DNA from: Nemertoderma westbladi
Lineage: Eukaryota > Xenacoelomorpha > Nemertodermatida > Nemertodermatidae
Reading direction: 5' to 3'
Length of the DNA stretch: 64,000 nucleotides
NCBI GenBank assembly: GCA_032718475.1
Contig: JAUCBJ010004497.1
Location: 49,415-113,414 of the forward strand
Below, piece by piece: positions 29,269 through 40,490 of this stretch (position 1 is the stretch's first letter; each line of letters begins with the position of its first letter). A program made the translations under genes and the position numbers. A model generated the notes under the pieces. It was not told the origin of the DNA. It was given only the letters and a program-made list of their open reading frames with translations, and did not search any database.

Positions 29269-30795
29269 TCATAGACTACATAGAGTTTTGGTCTAACATT
29301 TACACTCATTTTTAACGGAATAATTTGTTTGCGGTAAAGGTAAATGATACGTACCGCCGTGTCTATTGGTTTGGTTACTTCCGAAACAGATCATTACAGA
29401 AATGGATTACAAAAATAGGTTTATCTTACCAAATTCAATGCAATTTCTTCATTCCATGCTGACTCCTATTCGCCGATATTAAATAAATAAAATAATTCTC
29501 GTACATATAATTAAAAAAAATATGTAAAAAATGTAAAACAATTCATTACAAACTAACTGCCTCCACTCTGCGTCCAAACCCACCAGAAGGGTATTGTTTA
29601 CTATCGAAATATCTATGAATATCTCGGGAACATAAATATCACAAAAACTAAAATACGGCTCACATTATAATATATAACAAAAGTATAACTTACAATGGGT
29701 TGATTTACAATTATTAAGTTCTGGAACTGAAGGTTATTGGATGGAACGAGAAGGAACGTTGGTAACTGGGGAGGTTCGTCTATATTCACTTAGAATTTGA
29801 TCTTCTGTATCGCTGATCAACCTAAAATAATAATGTTACAAGCCGATAGTAATTATGCTTTAGTAATAATGACAGTAGGTATCTATGTATCTAAAGATTG
29901 ATGTTCTGTGTTGGTATCTACGTACATACTGATGGTAAATCTCCGTATGTACTTTATGTACATAGAGACAGCTGGTAGGTCTAAATATGTACGAACAGAC
30001 AGATAATAGGTCTAGTTATTTATACTGTATAACCCGATTAAGTGTACGGTCACACTGTGACTGGAATGTTGTTGTATGTTTATGAAGCAACATTAATAAT
30101 GTTGGTGAAAGATTTAATATAAGATGTTCAGGAGAAAATATATTACTAAAAATTTATCTATTTCTACAAAAATATTTCTGCACCTTTGCTACTTTATATG
30201 TATAACATAAGGCAACGCAATTAGATTACAAACTTACATTTATTTGTAGATAAATTTTGTCTTTCGTCAGGATCTTTGGAGCTGAATAAATTGTAGTGAT
30301 TCTGCGACACTGTGATTAAGTACTCGTAAGGTATACTGACTGACACACAGCCGTTTATCAGCCTTTTTTATGGTTTGGTAACAACTGAACTTTACTTCTA
30401 CAAATATGGGTGTTTCCATTTAGTTCACTAATTAATGGGCTGTGTGTTCCAAGGGAGATATTATCTATCGCAAATATCTCTGTAATGTAATGTTTGTCAT
30501 CTTTATACAAGAAGGGGGTGTGTGTACGTAGAAATCGATGATAATTCATTGAAATCCGTGACTATGTTCCACGAATATGACTCAGGTCATGGGAACCAAT
30601 AATCTTAACGGAAGTTTCCCCTACTGTAAGATAACCCAGGATATAACACCCAGGATATATATTCATCACCTGTCACCAACAATCATGGTACAACATTAGT
30701 GCTGTTCTTAATAGTCTTTTATGTGGATTTCAATTTGATAGAGAATCAATGGGTGTGGTGAGTTACTCTAACCTTGACGCTCGTCTAGGAAATAC
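29269..30795. other. Unassigned A/T-rich DNA
   Basis: No exon or known repeat family is recognised. The minus-strand frame at 30358-30549 shows no domain. Confidence 0.4.
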
Positions 30796-31262
30796 TACTA
30801 CTGCTATCGGAGTCCTGCATTGCAGCTGCATTATATATATTACATATATATTAAGTATAATTAAGTACAATACTACTTTGATCACCTGACGAAAGATCGC
30901 AACCCCTCCCCCCCCCCCCCCCCCCCCCCCCCTAACTTAATATGTTTCCGAGTGATTCTGACAGTACAGGTACCCCTAAGTCATCAGCAAATTCTAGATC
31001 AGTAAGGTAATTTAATGGATTTATTTATTTGTGGCAGTACAGTAGGTGGAGTTATCATCACCCATAATCATTATGATGATCTAAGGACATGCGTATAACA
31101 TAGTCAGTCACTCACAATTACGAATAAAAAGAGTGCAAGTGTGTCACCGTGAAGGACTCCCCATAAGACTTCGAATGGATCTGTGTCGCCACCATCAGCA
31201 GGAGACACTAATGTGGTGGAACCATCGTACAGTGATCGGATAACTGTAATAATTTCTTCTGG
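30796..31262 (-). pseudogene. Fragments of the RTE-like LINE
   Basis: 30796-30840 resembles the extreme 3' end of the LINE at 54998-58347 (CTGCATTGCAGCTGCA preceded by TACTACTAC). After a 25-to-30-base poly(C) run at about 30908-30932, 30955-31262 matches the RT region around 55790-56070 of that LINE, with deletions and frameshifts. Both pieces are in minus orientation and are dead. Confidence 0.8.
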
Positions 31263-31269
31263 CGTCCAG

Positions 31270-31900
31270 AGAACCCAAACCTCTAGCTGTAGATAAACTG
31301 CACAAACAAATAATAGAACAGCTATTCAAATCAATAACACAGACTAAAACAGTACTGTTACTACGAAGCCCAAAACCACGAACACCTGAGATAAATAGCC
31401 TAAATTTAATCTTAAACAATAAAATAATTGACCAATCAACAGAAATTAAATATCTGGGGGTTATTATAGATAATAAAAATCGATACAGTTTGGGGTAGAG
31501 CGGGTTGACCACAGATGACTAATGAAATGAATAACAACAGTTATTACAAGAGAGACCCAGACTAACATCAAACAAAAGTTGCTACAATTGTATGTTGTAT
31601 CAAGAAAATGATTACCACGCCGGTGACGATAGCGCGAGAATTCCTCCATAATAAAATATCATGAAAGGAACAGCTACATACAACCCAGCAATAAATGTTT
31701 ATGACAATATCATTACTAAGACAGATAAAAGGACAACTACCTCTATTAACGAAACTAATGCTGTATAAAACACTCGTAATGCCCTACCACAATTAAATAC
31801 AAAATTATGCTCTCCGTATCATATAAAAAAAATACAAGAAAGCACTGGAACTGAACTAAGAACAGTTACAAGACTTCCACACTTAAACGCCCTATGAGTG
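31270..31900 (+). pseudogene. Degenerate RT C-terminal part of a second type of LINE
   Basis: Plus-strand frames broken by stops and shifts read IIDQSTEIKYLGVIIDNK at about 31420-31475, then LMLYKTLVMPY and RTVTRLPHLNAL further on. The KYLGV.ID and LYK.L..P patterns are typical of the region after the RT catalytic core in CR1/Jockey-group LINEs. The frame is too damaged to assign a clade. Confidence 0.55.
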
Positions 31901-31920
31901 TTCCACTCAACAAAATATCT

Positions 31921-32140
31921 TTATTCCAAAATTGTAACATTACTCAACGCCGTTAGTATTAACAGCGAATTGTTATTTAGCACTTTCCAACTTTCTAGGA
32001 CATTACAGCATTGTATTGGCCTGTACATTTAGTATTTTATTTGGTGTTATTGTTTACGTGGTAACCCATGACGGCGTTAAGTAATGTCCACTAAGGGGAC
32101 ATTACTTAACGCCGTCATTGGATACCACGTAAACAATAGG
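31921..32140. mobile_element. Inverted-repeat DNA element with terminal hairpin
   Basis: Blocks ACATTACTCAACGCCGTT (about 31939) and GACGGCGTTAAGTAATGTC (about 32069-32088) are inverted. The latter is immediately followed by its own inverted copy (to about 32138), giving a palindrome of about 40-bp arms around 32090. The whole segment reappears in opposite orientation at 54553-54757, so it is a dispersed family, probably a non-autonomous DNA transposon. Confidence 0.65.
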
Positions 32141-32169
32141 TGGAAATTTTCGTGACAGCCAAATAGTCC

Positions 32170-32548
32170 TACTGCATTACCTACCGGTAGGCGGGGTAGA
32201 GCTATTAATAACCACTAGGGCCTAGCTATATTATTATAACATGGCTCCAAACGCCACCATAAATATAAGCTAACTTATTTATAACATAATTTATGTCATT
32301 TTTATATTTATTTTTACAGGAAATAATATAATTTGTGCAGTTTATATCACTTATAATGTATATGTGCAATCATTTCGTAATGTTAAAATTTTGGAATAAA
32401 ACTACATACATACTTGTTGCAAAGTACTTTACAGTGTTCTGATCCTCGTGGCTTTATTTTCAATCACTCACTAACGTTCGTTCGTGTAACAAAGCCACTC
32501 TGATCATCACACTGTAAAGTGCTACTTTAGACACAAGTATGTAAATAG
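32170..32548. mobile_element. Dispersed repeat with a hairpin MITE at its end
   Basis: The segment is present in inverted orientation at 49610-49985. Its last part (about 32405-32545) is itself an inverted repeat: TACTTGTTGCAAAGTACTTT...ACAGTG pairs with CACTGTAAAGTGCTACTTT...ACAAGTATG. No ORF. Confidence 0.65.
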
Positions 32549-33130
32549 TTATTACAGGTACATGTTAGATCTGATTCCTGCATTCCACACGGCTTCCTTT
32601 TATTGACCAACTAAAAAACACCACATAGCAAATAAATATTAGAACCAAGACAATAAAAATACTTATGATTCGAAACAAATATGGTTACAATACATTCCTA
32701 ATATCAGCAGCCAAAATGTATAACTCGCTCTATAACTATAAAAATAACTATAACTCTATGTTAATGACACACTATAGGATATTATTACTATTACTATATT
32801 AATATGGATACTATTATGGTACACTTATTGCAATTATCTCCATAAATATAAATAATCTACGAGATGGTATAGTAATAATGTAGTTAATTTCCATTTTACT
32901 AGTTTGAGATAGTTAGCCCGGTTGGAACATGATCTTTTTAATTTTCAGTTGTGCGGTAATTAATTGTTACTGTTTAACCTGCCTACCCGTACTTAATTAT
33001 TCAGATATAATTACAAACTTCAAAAACAAGAATTAAATCTAACAAATAATCATGAAGAGTTTATATACAATAGTTTGAGTTAGTATTTCCACTCCTTCCC
33101 TGTTGTTACTTGGCATTACACCATACAGTT
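32549..33130. other. Unassigned A/T-rich DNA
   Basis: I see no exon, RNA gene or shared repeat in this stretch, except that its right end must include the 3' end of the retroelement fragment that begins at 33131. Confidence 0.35.
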
Positions 33131-34740
33131 TCAGATACGTAAACCTAAGGGGATTCCAGCACCATGCTCTGCCCCAATACTACGCCACTTTGTCCTCGAC
33201 GCCCTTAAGCAGGCACAAGTTGCCCTCAGGACCCCAAACGAGAGGCGCGCCCTCACCCATCCCATGACACAGCTGTAAGGCTTTGCCAATTTCTTGGATA
33301 TTTTATTTGCCAATTTCTGGCCTGTCGGCCAGCCTCTATAACGCCATGGAGTACTCAGGGGCGAGCAAGCCATCCACCGTTACCACAAGAGGGGTAAAAT
33401 CGGCCTGACGAAGGGCACAGGCGTCGTGGTATTTCGTCTTCTTCTCATGCTCAGCATCAATCAGTATGGAGGCCGTCAGAAGCGACTCGTATGAGGGGGC
33501 ACCAGGGTCAACGTCCCGAACATCGAATAATGCCCGTCTCTGTGGCTGCCAATAGCCCCTTACCGAAAGGTCTGCACGTAGACCCACCACCCCATGTCAC
33601 CTCACGAATCACTGGCTCCCATGCTATGCATGACTCAGGGAAGGCGAGACTGAACAGGTCGCCCTGGATGTCCCGAACCTCATTGTGGCGGAGGGTTACC
33701 AGGCGCCCCTTCTTGCAATCGAGCGCGTGGGTTGTGGTAAATACTTTCCTGCAACCATCACACCTCGCATGGGCACCAACCAGGGGACGTCCATATCGGA
33801 GGTAAAGACCATCCCGGAATTCATTGGCAGACAGGTAAAAGTGGTGACATCAGACTGGGGCGACCGTGAACCAGCCTGAGGTCCGTTCCGAAGCAGCCTG
33901 CTCAATCGTGCGAACTCGTTCAGGGGGGGGGGGGGGGGGGGGGGCAGTCGGACACTTTCCCATTCACCTCCTCCTCCTTGGGCTGTTTCTGGAGACGTTG
34001 TTTGTTCTTGGCTTCCTTCAGGCAACTCATGTGGTCTGCATGTGAGAAAACTGTGTCACCTTTGATAGCAGCGACTGCCACTGCAGTACCTTCATGCAAA
34101 GTCGTGTAAGAGAGTGAAGCTGTCTCACAAGGGTTCCAGATAACCAGGCCCCCAGATCGCGGTGGTAGTGCGAAAAACTCTCGCTCTAAAGCAGTTGACA
34201 GAGCGTCTAGGATGGCAGGGATGAACGAATCTGCAACTACTCGTTCAATGGATGTATAGGGCGAAGGGTCCTAATCCAACGTGACAGGAATGACTCGCTG
34301 TAGGTAGTCCCATTCACATTGCAGACTCCTGGTGAATGCAGCATAAGCAGCCTGTGGCTGATTGGTAGCAACACTGGCTAATCTAGACACTGCACACTCC
34401 CATGTCGCTACCTTCCCGGAGATATACTCGGCCTGGAGGGAAGCATCACCCACAAAGAGGCCCAGAGTACGACGAGTGCCCTTTACAATTCCTCGTCCAT
34501 CCACCCTAACCCCAAGGTCACGGAACAACTCTTGGGCTAGGGTAACATCACAGTCCTCAACAACCAACATGCACTTGTCAGGCTCTGGGTAATAGCTGTA
34601 GGAGGGGCCGAGCTCCTTGAGGAGAATAAACCACTCGAGCAAGTCAGATAATGTAGTGGCATTCTGAGCATCGTCAGCGAACCATACTTGAGTCCATGCC
34701 ACTGAATTCTTTAGCTTAATGATGAGGGAATACACCGCGA
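33131..34740 (-). pseudogene. Fragment of a retroelement with RT and a nuclease-like C-terminal domain
   Basis: The minus strand starts inside an RT: QVWFADDAQ at about 34680 holds the FADD form of the catalytic box, followed by LGLFVG and VSRLASVATNQPQAAYAAF. Further frames read LPPRSGGLVIWNP (about 34155), then a Cys-rich DGCRKVFTTTHALDC with RHNEVRD (about 33690-33780), and at the end FGVLRATCACLRA (about 33200). This order matches the retroelement at 37324-38176, whose C-terminal part is better preserved. A poly(G) run at 33927-33944, several stops and a loss of the nuclease core make this copy inactive. Its 5' edge joins directly to an RTE-like LINE fragment, as expected for a 5'-truncated insertion. 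Confidence 0.7.
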
Positions 34741-35115
34741 GCCCAGCATGGGCTCCCATAGAGGAGTACTGGAACTACTGCTGCTCTAAATAATCGGACC
34801 TGAAGTTTCTGATTAATTCTCGGTGACTCCCAAATCTTGGAAAGCCTATTCAAGGCGGCCCATGCCTTTCCCTTACGTAATCGAAGGTCCTCACCTGACT
34901 TCCGGATCCATGATCCTAGGTAACAGAAGTCGTCCACATGCTCAAGCATACCATCCTTTGAGCTTATGCTCATCCGATCAGAGACTTGCTGAGGACTTTC
35001 AAAGTTAACTGTCAAAATTTTGGTCTTTCTGGAGTTAATAAAAAGACCAACTCTAGAAGCAGCACGTTCTAATGAGCGGAGGAGCCGTTGGGCTCCCTCT
35101 AGTGATTCTGAGAAT
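34741..35115 (-). pseudogene. RTE-like LINE fragment
   Basis: Minus-strand codons read FCYLGSWIRKSGEDLR and VRLFRAAVVPVLLYGSPCWA, matching residues downstream of the RT core of the intact LINE at 55030-58347. The copy stops abruptly at CWA, where the other retroelement fragment begins. Confidence 0.85.
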
Positions 35116-35498
35116 ACCTCAGGCAGAGGCGATTATAGCAGGAACCGGCATCCAACTTCCCTATGGACACCGGGTACTTGGATCTGTAATAGGATCTCAA
35201 CCAGCCTGTCAGACATTCATATCACAGCGAGTCGGCCAACTACAAAAGGAGTTACCTTGATTAAATGATTTCGCAGGTTAAGCCCCACACCCCGTTTACA
35301 GCTGCCTAATGTATGCAGCCAAAGTTTACTTATCTCTCTCGTACAACCCCAGATTTCGTGGAAAACTTGTTCCATTTGTGCGTTTGCTTTTGATTTATTA
35401 TAGCATTGTTATTATTATTTGAAATAATATTATTTATTTTGTTCATATATTATATTAAACATTTAAAATCTCTTTAGTATAAATTCCTTTCAATAATT
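35116..35498. other. Upstream region of the Ly6-like gene
   Basis: No repeat is recognised. The last about 100 bases are A/T-rich (TATATTATATTAAA at about 35445) and probably hold the promoter and 5' UTR of the gene that starts at 35499. Confidence 0.4.
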
Positions 35499-36331
35499 AT
35501 GAAACACTTATTGATTCTTACATCAGTTGTGGCAGTTGGCTACGGTTTGAGTTGCCACAGTGCCGGGCCAGATGGAAAAATGAGTAGAGATGGTTGCGTA
35601 CGATGTGTTGTAAGTCTTCAGCAATAAATATTAGACTATCTGTACAAGTGTAATATTATGGAAGGGGACAGACATGATGGATTAGGTTTAATGGGTCGAA
35701 CCAATAACTACAACTACTATAGTCGGCCTACAGCATTGAAACTGCACATTGAGATGCTATGCCGGTTTGACAAAAACATTTTGTAACATTTTGTAGAAGT
35801 AGGGGTCCATGGTTCCAATGTTGGAGACTTTCAGTCAAGTTGGTCCATGGTCCTCGGGTCCATGTTCTGCGGATGGCGGCTGTCAGACTGGGCGGGGTCC
35901 ATGGTTCCGGGGATGGAGGCTGTCAGACAAGGTGGGGTCCATGGTTCCGGGATGGCGGCATTCAGAGAAGTTAGGGTCCATGGTTCCGTTCATGGAGGTT
36001 TCCATACAAATTTCTCCCCTGGCACGCCCTGATGACCCCCCCCCCCCCCATTGAATTAATAAATTAAATTATAATTTCTTGTATTCGAATGTATTGCTCT
36101 GTTGTGTTATTGTACGACAATGTTATTATTTCAGACTATGACCATAGTCCACCATGGCGGAATCCCTACAACCACAATGCCAATGTGTTTACCTAAAGAC
36201 GCCCCTCTATCTGACACCGAATGCAACACAATAGAGACCTACATTTGTGCTGGACAGATAGAGGCGACCCTAGTGCACCTCCAGACACTTCTTGTAGTGT
36301 CACTTGCTGTGATGAAGACCTTTGCAACTAA
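35499..36331 (+). pseudogene. Small secreted Ly6/three-finger-like protein gene, two exons, frameshifted
   Basis: Exon 1 (35499-35609) starts ATGAAACAC and encodes a signal peptide (MKHLLILTSVVAVGYG) followed by LSC and two more Cys. A GTAAGT donor follows at 35610. A TTATTTCAG acceptor ends at 36134 and exon 2 starts at 36135 in phase 0. It encodes further Cys residues (MC, EC, YIC). The final part, with the hallmark CSVTCCDEDLCN and stop at 36329-36331, is in a different frame from the start of exon 2, so one base has been gained or lost between about 36250 and 36290. Counting both frames gives ten Cys in Ly6/uPAR spacing. Read without a shift, exon 2 ends at 36338 with a hydrophobic tail. 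An AATAAA is at 36346. Either this is a pseudogene, an assembly error, or a changed C-terminus. The family includes receptors, secreted regulators and venom proteins; the role here is unknown. Confidence 0.7.
35800..36010. repeat. Minisatellite in the intron of the Ly6-like gene
   Basis: Four to five degenerate copies of a unit of about 45 bp built on GGGGTCCATGGTTCCGGGAT. The frames across it are incidental. Confidence 0.75.
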
Positions 36332-36345
36332 AAATTAATTCTTCA

Positions 36346-36351
36346 AATAAA
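36346..36351 (+). terminator. Polyadenylation signal of the Ly6-like gene
   Basis: AATAAA, 15 bases after the ancestral stop codon. Confidence 0.55.
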
Positions 36352-37092
36352 ATAGGACAATCTACTTTCTTTTTGAATGTTAGGTGATGGAATTTAAAAA
36401 TAATTAAAAAAAAGTCTAAAAAACAACCAACTGTATTGGGTTAGCCTTTGTAAAGTAAATTCAACTAGATATCTTCTTAACAAACAATAAAAATTCATTT
36501 TATTGTTAAAAATTCAAAAAAACATTTTCACTTAAATCTGTTCTTTTATTTGACAATAAATAAAATATGCCTTACCGGTATCTATCGCTCGTTCCAAAAT
36601 CAATTTATTTAATGGTTGAACGCTACGATAAACTATATCTAGAGATGGGAAGGATAATAAAGTATATAATTAAATCTACATTAATTAAGAAATTTTAATA
36701 TTAAAATGAAGTGTTAGAATTACCGAAATAGTATTGGGGCCTATTGTTTATCATTACACATATTGTAGAATAGGTAGTTTACCCAAACATTTACCAGATA
36801 TTTAGGTTTTTTTTTTAATTATATACATTTCGAGCGGAGTTAATCTATTCTATTAAAATGAAGTTATTTATATATAAAATATAATAATGTCAAATTAAAA
36901 TTTGTGTTAACCCTATTACCACCCCCCCCCCCCAGTGGTAATAGGGTTAACACTAAACATTAAAGGTCTGCTAATAGTAATTTAAATTAAACTGATTTAG
37001 CCCCAAGCTGGGCAATAGCTCTGGGCAATAGTTGGACCTTTTTTGCAGTTCATGGTATCTAGTTATCGATATTTCATTGCAATATTTACAAC
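36352..37092. other. A/T-rich DNA with a poly(C)-loop palindrome
   Basis: Mostly unassigned. At 36904-36954 GTGTTAACCCTATTACCAC and its reverse complement flank a run of about 12 C, forming a perfect 19-bp stem; this may be a tiny MITE. Confidence 0.5.
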
Positions 37093-37213
37093 AGCCAGAG
37101 CATAATCTTGTACTTTGGCAGCCTCATGGAGTGAATAAGCATGGTGGAGAGCCCATGACATTGTTGAGACACATCTTAAAGGACACTGGCCGTGAAGATC
37201 CGGATGATCTAGC
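37093..37213 (+). pseudogene. Short 3' fragment of the RTE-like LINE
   Basis: Encodes HNLVLWQPHGVNKHGGEPM and RRILKDTG-type residues equivalent to the C-terminal end of the LINE ORF at 55030-58347, about 95% similar by eye. It diverges after GATCTAGCAA. Confidence 0.8.
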
Positions 37214-37310
37214 AAGTAAGCTACTACTATTTATTGAATGGATAGCCCAAACTGCACAGAAGTATATTACTTGCCAAATTTATTACTATATCACTCTAAC
37301 CGAGACAGTA

Positions 37311-38189
37311 ATCAACCATCAACCGTCATTTACCGTCTCGTTGTGCCTGTGGGGTGCGATTTACTTCGTCCCACGTGCTGTCGTGCCCCACCGGAGGGTT
37401 CCCCTCCATACGGCACAACGAGATTCGCGATTTCGTCGCCGATACCCTGACGGAAGTGGCACACAATGTCGGGGTGGAACCGCTTCTGCAGCCACTATCG
37501 GGCGAGACGTTCAGCCATCGGTCGACATCGACGGACTAGCAGGCGAGGCTGGATGTGTCGGTGAGCGGATTCTGGGGAAACCGTTTCCGGAAAACGTTCA
37601 TTGACGTGTCTGTCTTCAACCCGCTGGCGGACACCAACGCCGCGATGTCCCTTCCGGCATCCCACCTACACCATGAGTCTCGCAAGAGGCTCAAATACGA
37701 AGAGCGGTTGAGGGAGGTGGAGCACGCCAGCTTCACTCCCCTTATATTCTCTGCGTTTGGTGGAGCTTCACCGTCAGCCACACAGTTTATCAAGCGTCTC
37801 GCGTTGAAACTGGCTGACAAACGCGAGGTCCGCTATTCAGAGTGTGTTGTGTGGGTTCGCAGGAGGTTGAGTTTCGCCCTTTTGCGGTCAGCCCTCCTGT
37901 GCCTTCGCGGCTGTCGATCAGCTAAGCGGCGTCCGGTTCGGTGCGACGTGGAGTCGATCATCCACAGCAATGCCGACTGCAACCCGGCGTAGGCGACTGT
38001 GGATAACAACCCTCCAAGTTTGGAGGACAGTCAGACAGTATCATATACTAACTGTAGTATTAATTTAACAGTGTATATTTGTCTGGTTGTTGGTGGTGGT
38101 TGCTATGCGATATGATGTGCATCAGCTGTTTTTACAAGCTTTAATAATAAATATACGGCTATAGTTTAAAAAAAAAATCAACCATCAAC
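37311..38189 (+). mobile_element. 5'-truncated non-LTR retroelement insertion with 13-bp TSD
   Basis: ATCAACCATCAAC occurs at 37311-37323 and 38177-38189, on either side of an insert (37324-38176) that ends in a run of ten A. This is the signature of target-primed reverse transcription. The insert keeps only the last part of the element's ORF and a 3' UTR of about 180 bases. Confidence 0.9.
37324..37992 (+). pseudogene. C-terminal nuclease-like domain of the retroelement, one in-frame stop
   Basis: From 37324 the frame reads a Cys-rich segment, then SCPTGGFPSIRHNEIRDF, a stop (TAG at 37537-37539), and continues in the same frame with ARLDVSVSGFWGNRF, FIDVSVFNPLADTN, EREVEHASFTPLIFSAFGG-like residues and a C-terminal LRSALLCLRG. 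It ends at 37992. The spacing of RLD...FIDV resembles the PD-(D/E)XK fold of restriction-like endonucleases found at the C-terminus of some non-LTR retrotransposons. The combination with HNEIRD and SFTPLIFS recurs in many invertebrate retroelements, from memory. A nuclease function is an inference. Confidence 0.7.
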
Positions 38190-38924
38190 TGTAAGTTTGT
38201 ATAATGTATTACCCCACCAGATGAATAGCTCTTCCCAGTGAATCCTATGACAATAATCTATACGGTTACTCACTGCTAAGTTAGGTGGGAGGGAGTTGAT
38301 GATAATGAATAAGGAGGGACCCAACTAACACTAAGTTTGTCTATGGAGGGTCTCCTTACAGCCAGCTGGATGGCTTTCTAGTTGAATCATATTATTCCGC
38401 AACTAAATAATTTGCTCTTTTAGACGAATTTGTGCGTTTTTTTGCCGGACTAACAAATTTTGGCGACGTTCTGTGCGAGATTGGCGATATTTGAAAAGAT
38501 TCTGAGGCTCAAATATGTTGCTCAGATAACTGAATATCTCAAATAAAAAGTTGGTGCATACTCGACGAGTTGAAATCGGTGAAATTCGACTTTAAATTTT
38601 CAAACCACTATTTTTCAGTGACCTCGTGATCGAAACACCACAAAAAATATACACGTTCGTGGGGCCTTCGCGCAGCACGAGGCCCAGTTATGAGATACAA
38701 ATTAAAATTGTGCGACTGTATCACAAAATCAGGTTATGAGAGATTAACCAACACCACCAATTAATCAAAGAAAGGGGGACAGTACGTGTTCACCCCTTTT
38801 AATCTGCACCCCCCCCCCCCCCTCCCTTCCCACCCACCAATACATAACCGCGACATCTACCACCCACGGAAGGGTAGCACGAACTTATTTCCAAACGCAC
38901 GTTCAATATGCAAAGCCAGGTGGT
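38190..38924. other. Unassigned DNA with a poly(C) tract
   Basis: I see no gene. GGGGCCTTCGCGCAGCACG near 38661 is an inverted relative of CTGCACGAAGGCCCC near 42123, pointing to a dispersed repeat. A poly(C) run lies at about 38809-38822. Confidence 0.4.
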
Positions 38925-39383
38925 TTATAGGAATATAATCAATGCAGTACTCGTCTTCATTATAAGCCTCTTTGCGTTCGACCTGTTTTGTATTAAAATA
39001 TATTTATTAAACGCAGGCTGACGCTCTTTATAATAATAATACCTAGGGATGCCAGCTTCCAGACTTTCAATCTTTACTGCCGCGCAAACCCCGCAGAGGA
39101 AGTTTTGGTTTGAGAGATCAAGCCCATCGGCAATTGGTGTTTCAATTTCGGTCCAGGAACTCTGACAATGGGAGCATTCAATCTTAGCTGTGGTCCATTC
39201 CCGTGGTTTCGGCTTCCTTTTCTTCGTCCCAATGACAGATTCTTCTGAAGACGTTCGATTCGCTTTCAGTTTATTGTTGGCGTTTGTGTTTTGAAGTTGT
39301 ATTCGAGTGGACAGTCGCGCCGGTTTCGAGGTAACCATACCGACCTGTGATAAGCGTTGGTTTTGTTGAGTGTCGGTATTCAT
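38925..39383 (-). CDS. Hypothetical 152-aa protein with two CxxC pairs
   Basis: A minus-strand frame whose N-terminal half is Ser/Thr/Asn/Lys-rich, with a basic run TKKRKPKPREW, followed by ECSHCQSSW and NFLCGVCAAV about 32 residues apart. The pairs could form a zinc ribbon or a degenerate PHD-like finger, as also seen in the ORF1 of some LINEs. A GTATTA donor-like site near residue 114 leaves open that it is an exon. No homologue is recognised. Confidence 0.3.
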   Translation of the reverse strand: MNTDTQQNQRLSQVGMVTSKPARLSTRIQLQNTNANNKLKANRTSSEESVIGTKKRKPKPREWTTAKIECSHCQSSWTEIETPIADGLDLSNQNFLCGVCAAVKIESLEAGIPRYYYYKERQPAFNKYILIQNRSNAKRLIMKTSTALIIFL

Positions 39384-40400
39384 CTTCTCTCACCTCTTCA
39401 ATGTCAGATGTTGCAAATACTGATAACACGAATAACGGTATATATTTCAATACTTGTCAATAGTAATATATATAATTTAGATAACTATTTTATATCTGTA
39501 CTGTTGAGCAAACTCTACATAAATTTCAACCTGTGTATCGCCGGTAGGGCTGTTGCTGTGCAAGTGCTAGTTGCCACCGGTCAGCCGGTACCGGTAGTAG
39601 GGTGGTACCATGGCCTACTACACACAGGCCATGACAAGGACTTTGCTGTGAAATTAGCGTAGGCTGACTGGTGACTGATGAATTATCAAATATTATATTT
39701 TCCATGAATGCAGGGTCCATATTTAAAAGAAGATGACTAGATTTTCGTAAAGAATTTAATTGAAACAGTATTTAATAATAAATAAATTAATTATCGCTCG
39801 AGTTCCTGCAGCTTTTATTCGTGGCAGGAATGTTTGAACGCTAATAAGTCGGTCAATCATGGATGAAATGGAACCAAACTTGGTACACTTGTAGTCTTAA
39901 AAAAATTTAGAAATTCTACACACAGACAGACTTCTACAGTTCCCCGGTCTGCCGCTAGGGGGCGAATTAACAGAAACGTAAAAATAGCTGTAATTATAGA
40001 ACCAACGATCAGATTCATCTGAAATTTAGTAGTAGTTACCTAAGAGCATTGCTTAATTAGAAATTCTACAGAGACTTTTACAGTTCCTGTCTGCCGCTAG
40101 TGGGGAATTGTTAGAGCTCCAGTTCAACGTGCTTAGCACGGTTTAATAAACAATCAATTAATTATTTTATTCAATACAGTAATTATAACAGTAAAATGCA
40201 ATGTATTCTATTTTTTAGTGAAATCAAGAGATAGGAGGGGGGTGGGACTGGACGCAAATCCCATCTTGGTGAATTAATATCCCGCCTCAATATTAATTTC
40301 TAAATTTTGGGAAAGGAGCAGGTTACAGTGGCACGTTATTTTAACCAAAACAATAAAGTAAACACAATAGAACAGGTTACAGTTTTATTTTTGAGAGTAA
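39384..40400. other. Unassigned DNA with dispersed-repeat pieces
   Basis: Near 39840-40130 the segments ATGGAACCAAACTTGGTACA and two CTGCCGCTAG blocks resemble common invertebrate interspersed repeats. 40313-40400 is an inverted relative of the TIR-element half at 26873-26960 (AGCAGGTTACAG, CCAAAACAATAAA). No exon is seen. Confidence 0.4.
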
Positions 40401-40404
40401 TCAG

Positions 40405-40490
40405 CTGTTGTTATTTGCGTCCAATTTCCCCTGGAGAGGGATGAATTTTTATTGCGTCCAGTTCCCCCCCCCCCCCCCCCCCCCCCCCTA
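40405..40490. repeat. Repeat end and poly(C) tract
   Basis: 40405-40462 is the inverted relative of 28845-28902; it is followed by about 22 C at 40467-40489. Confidence 0.6.
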
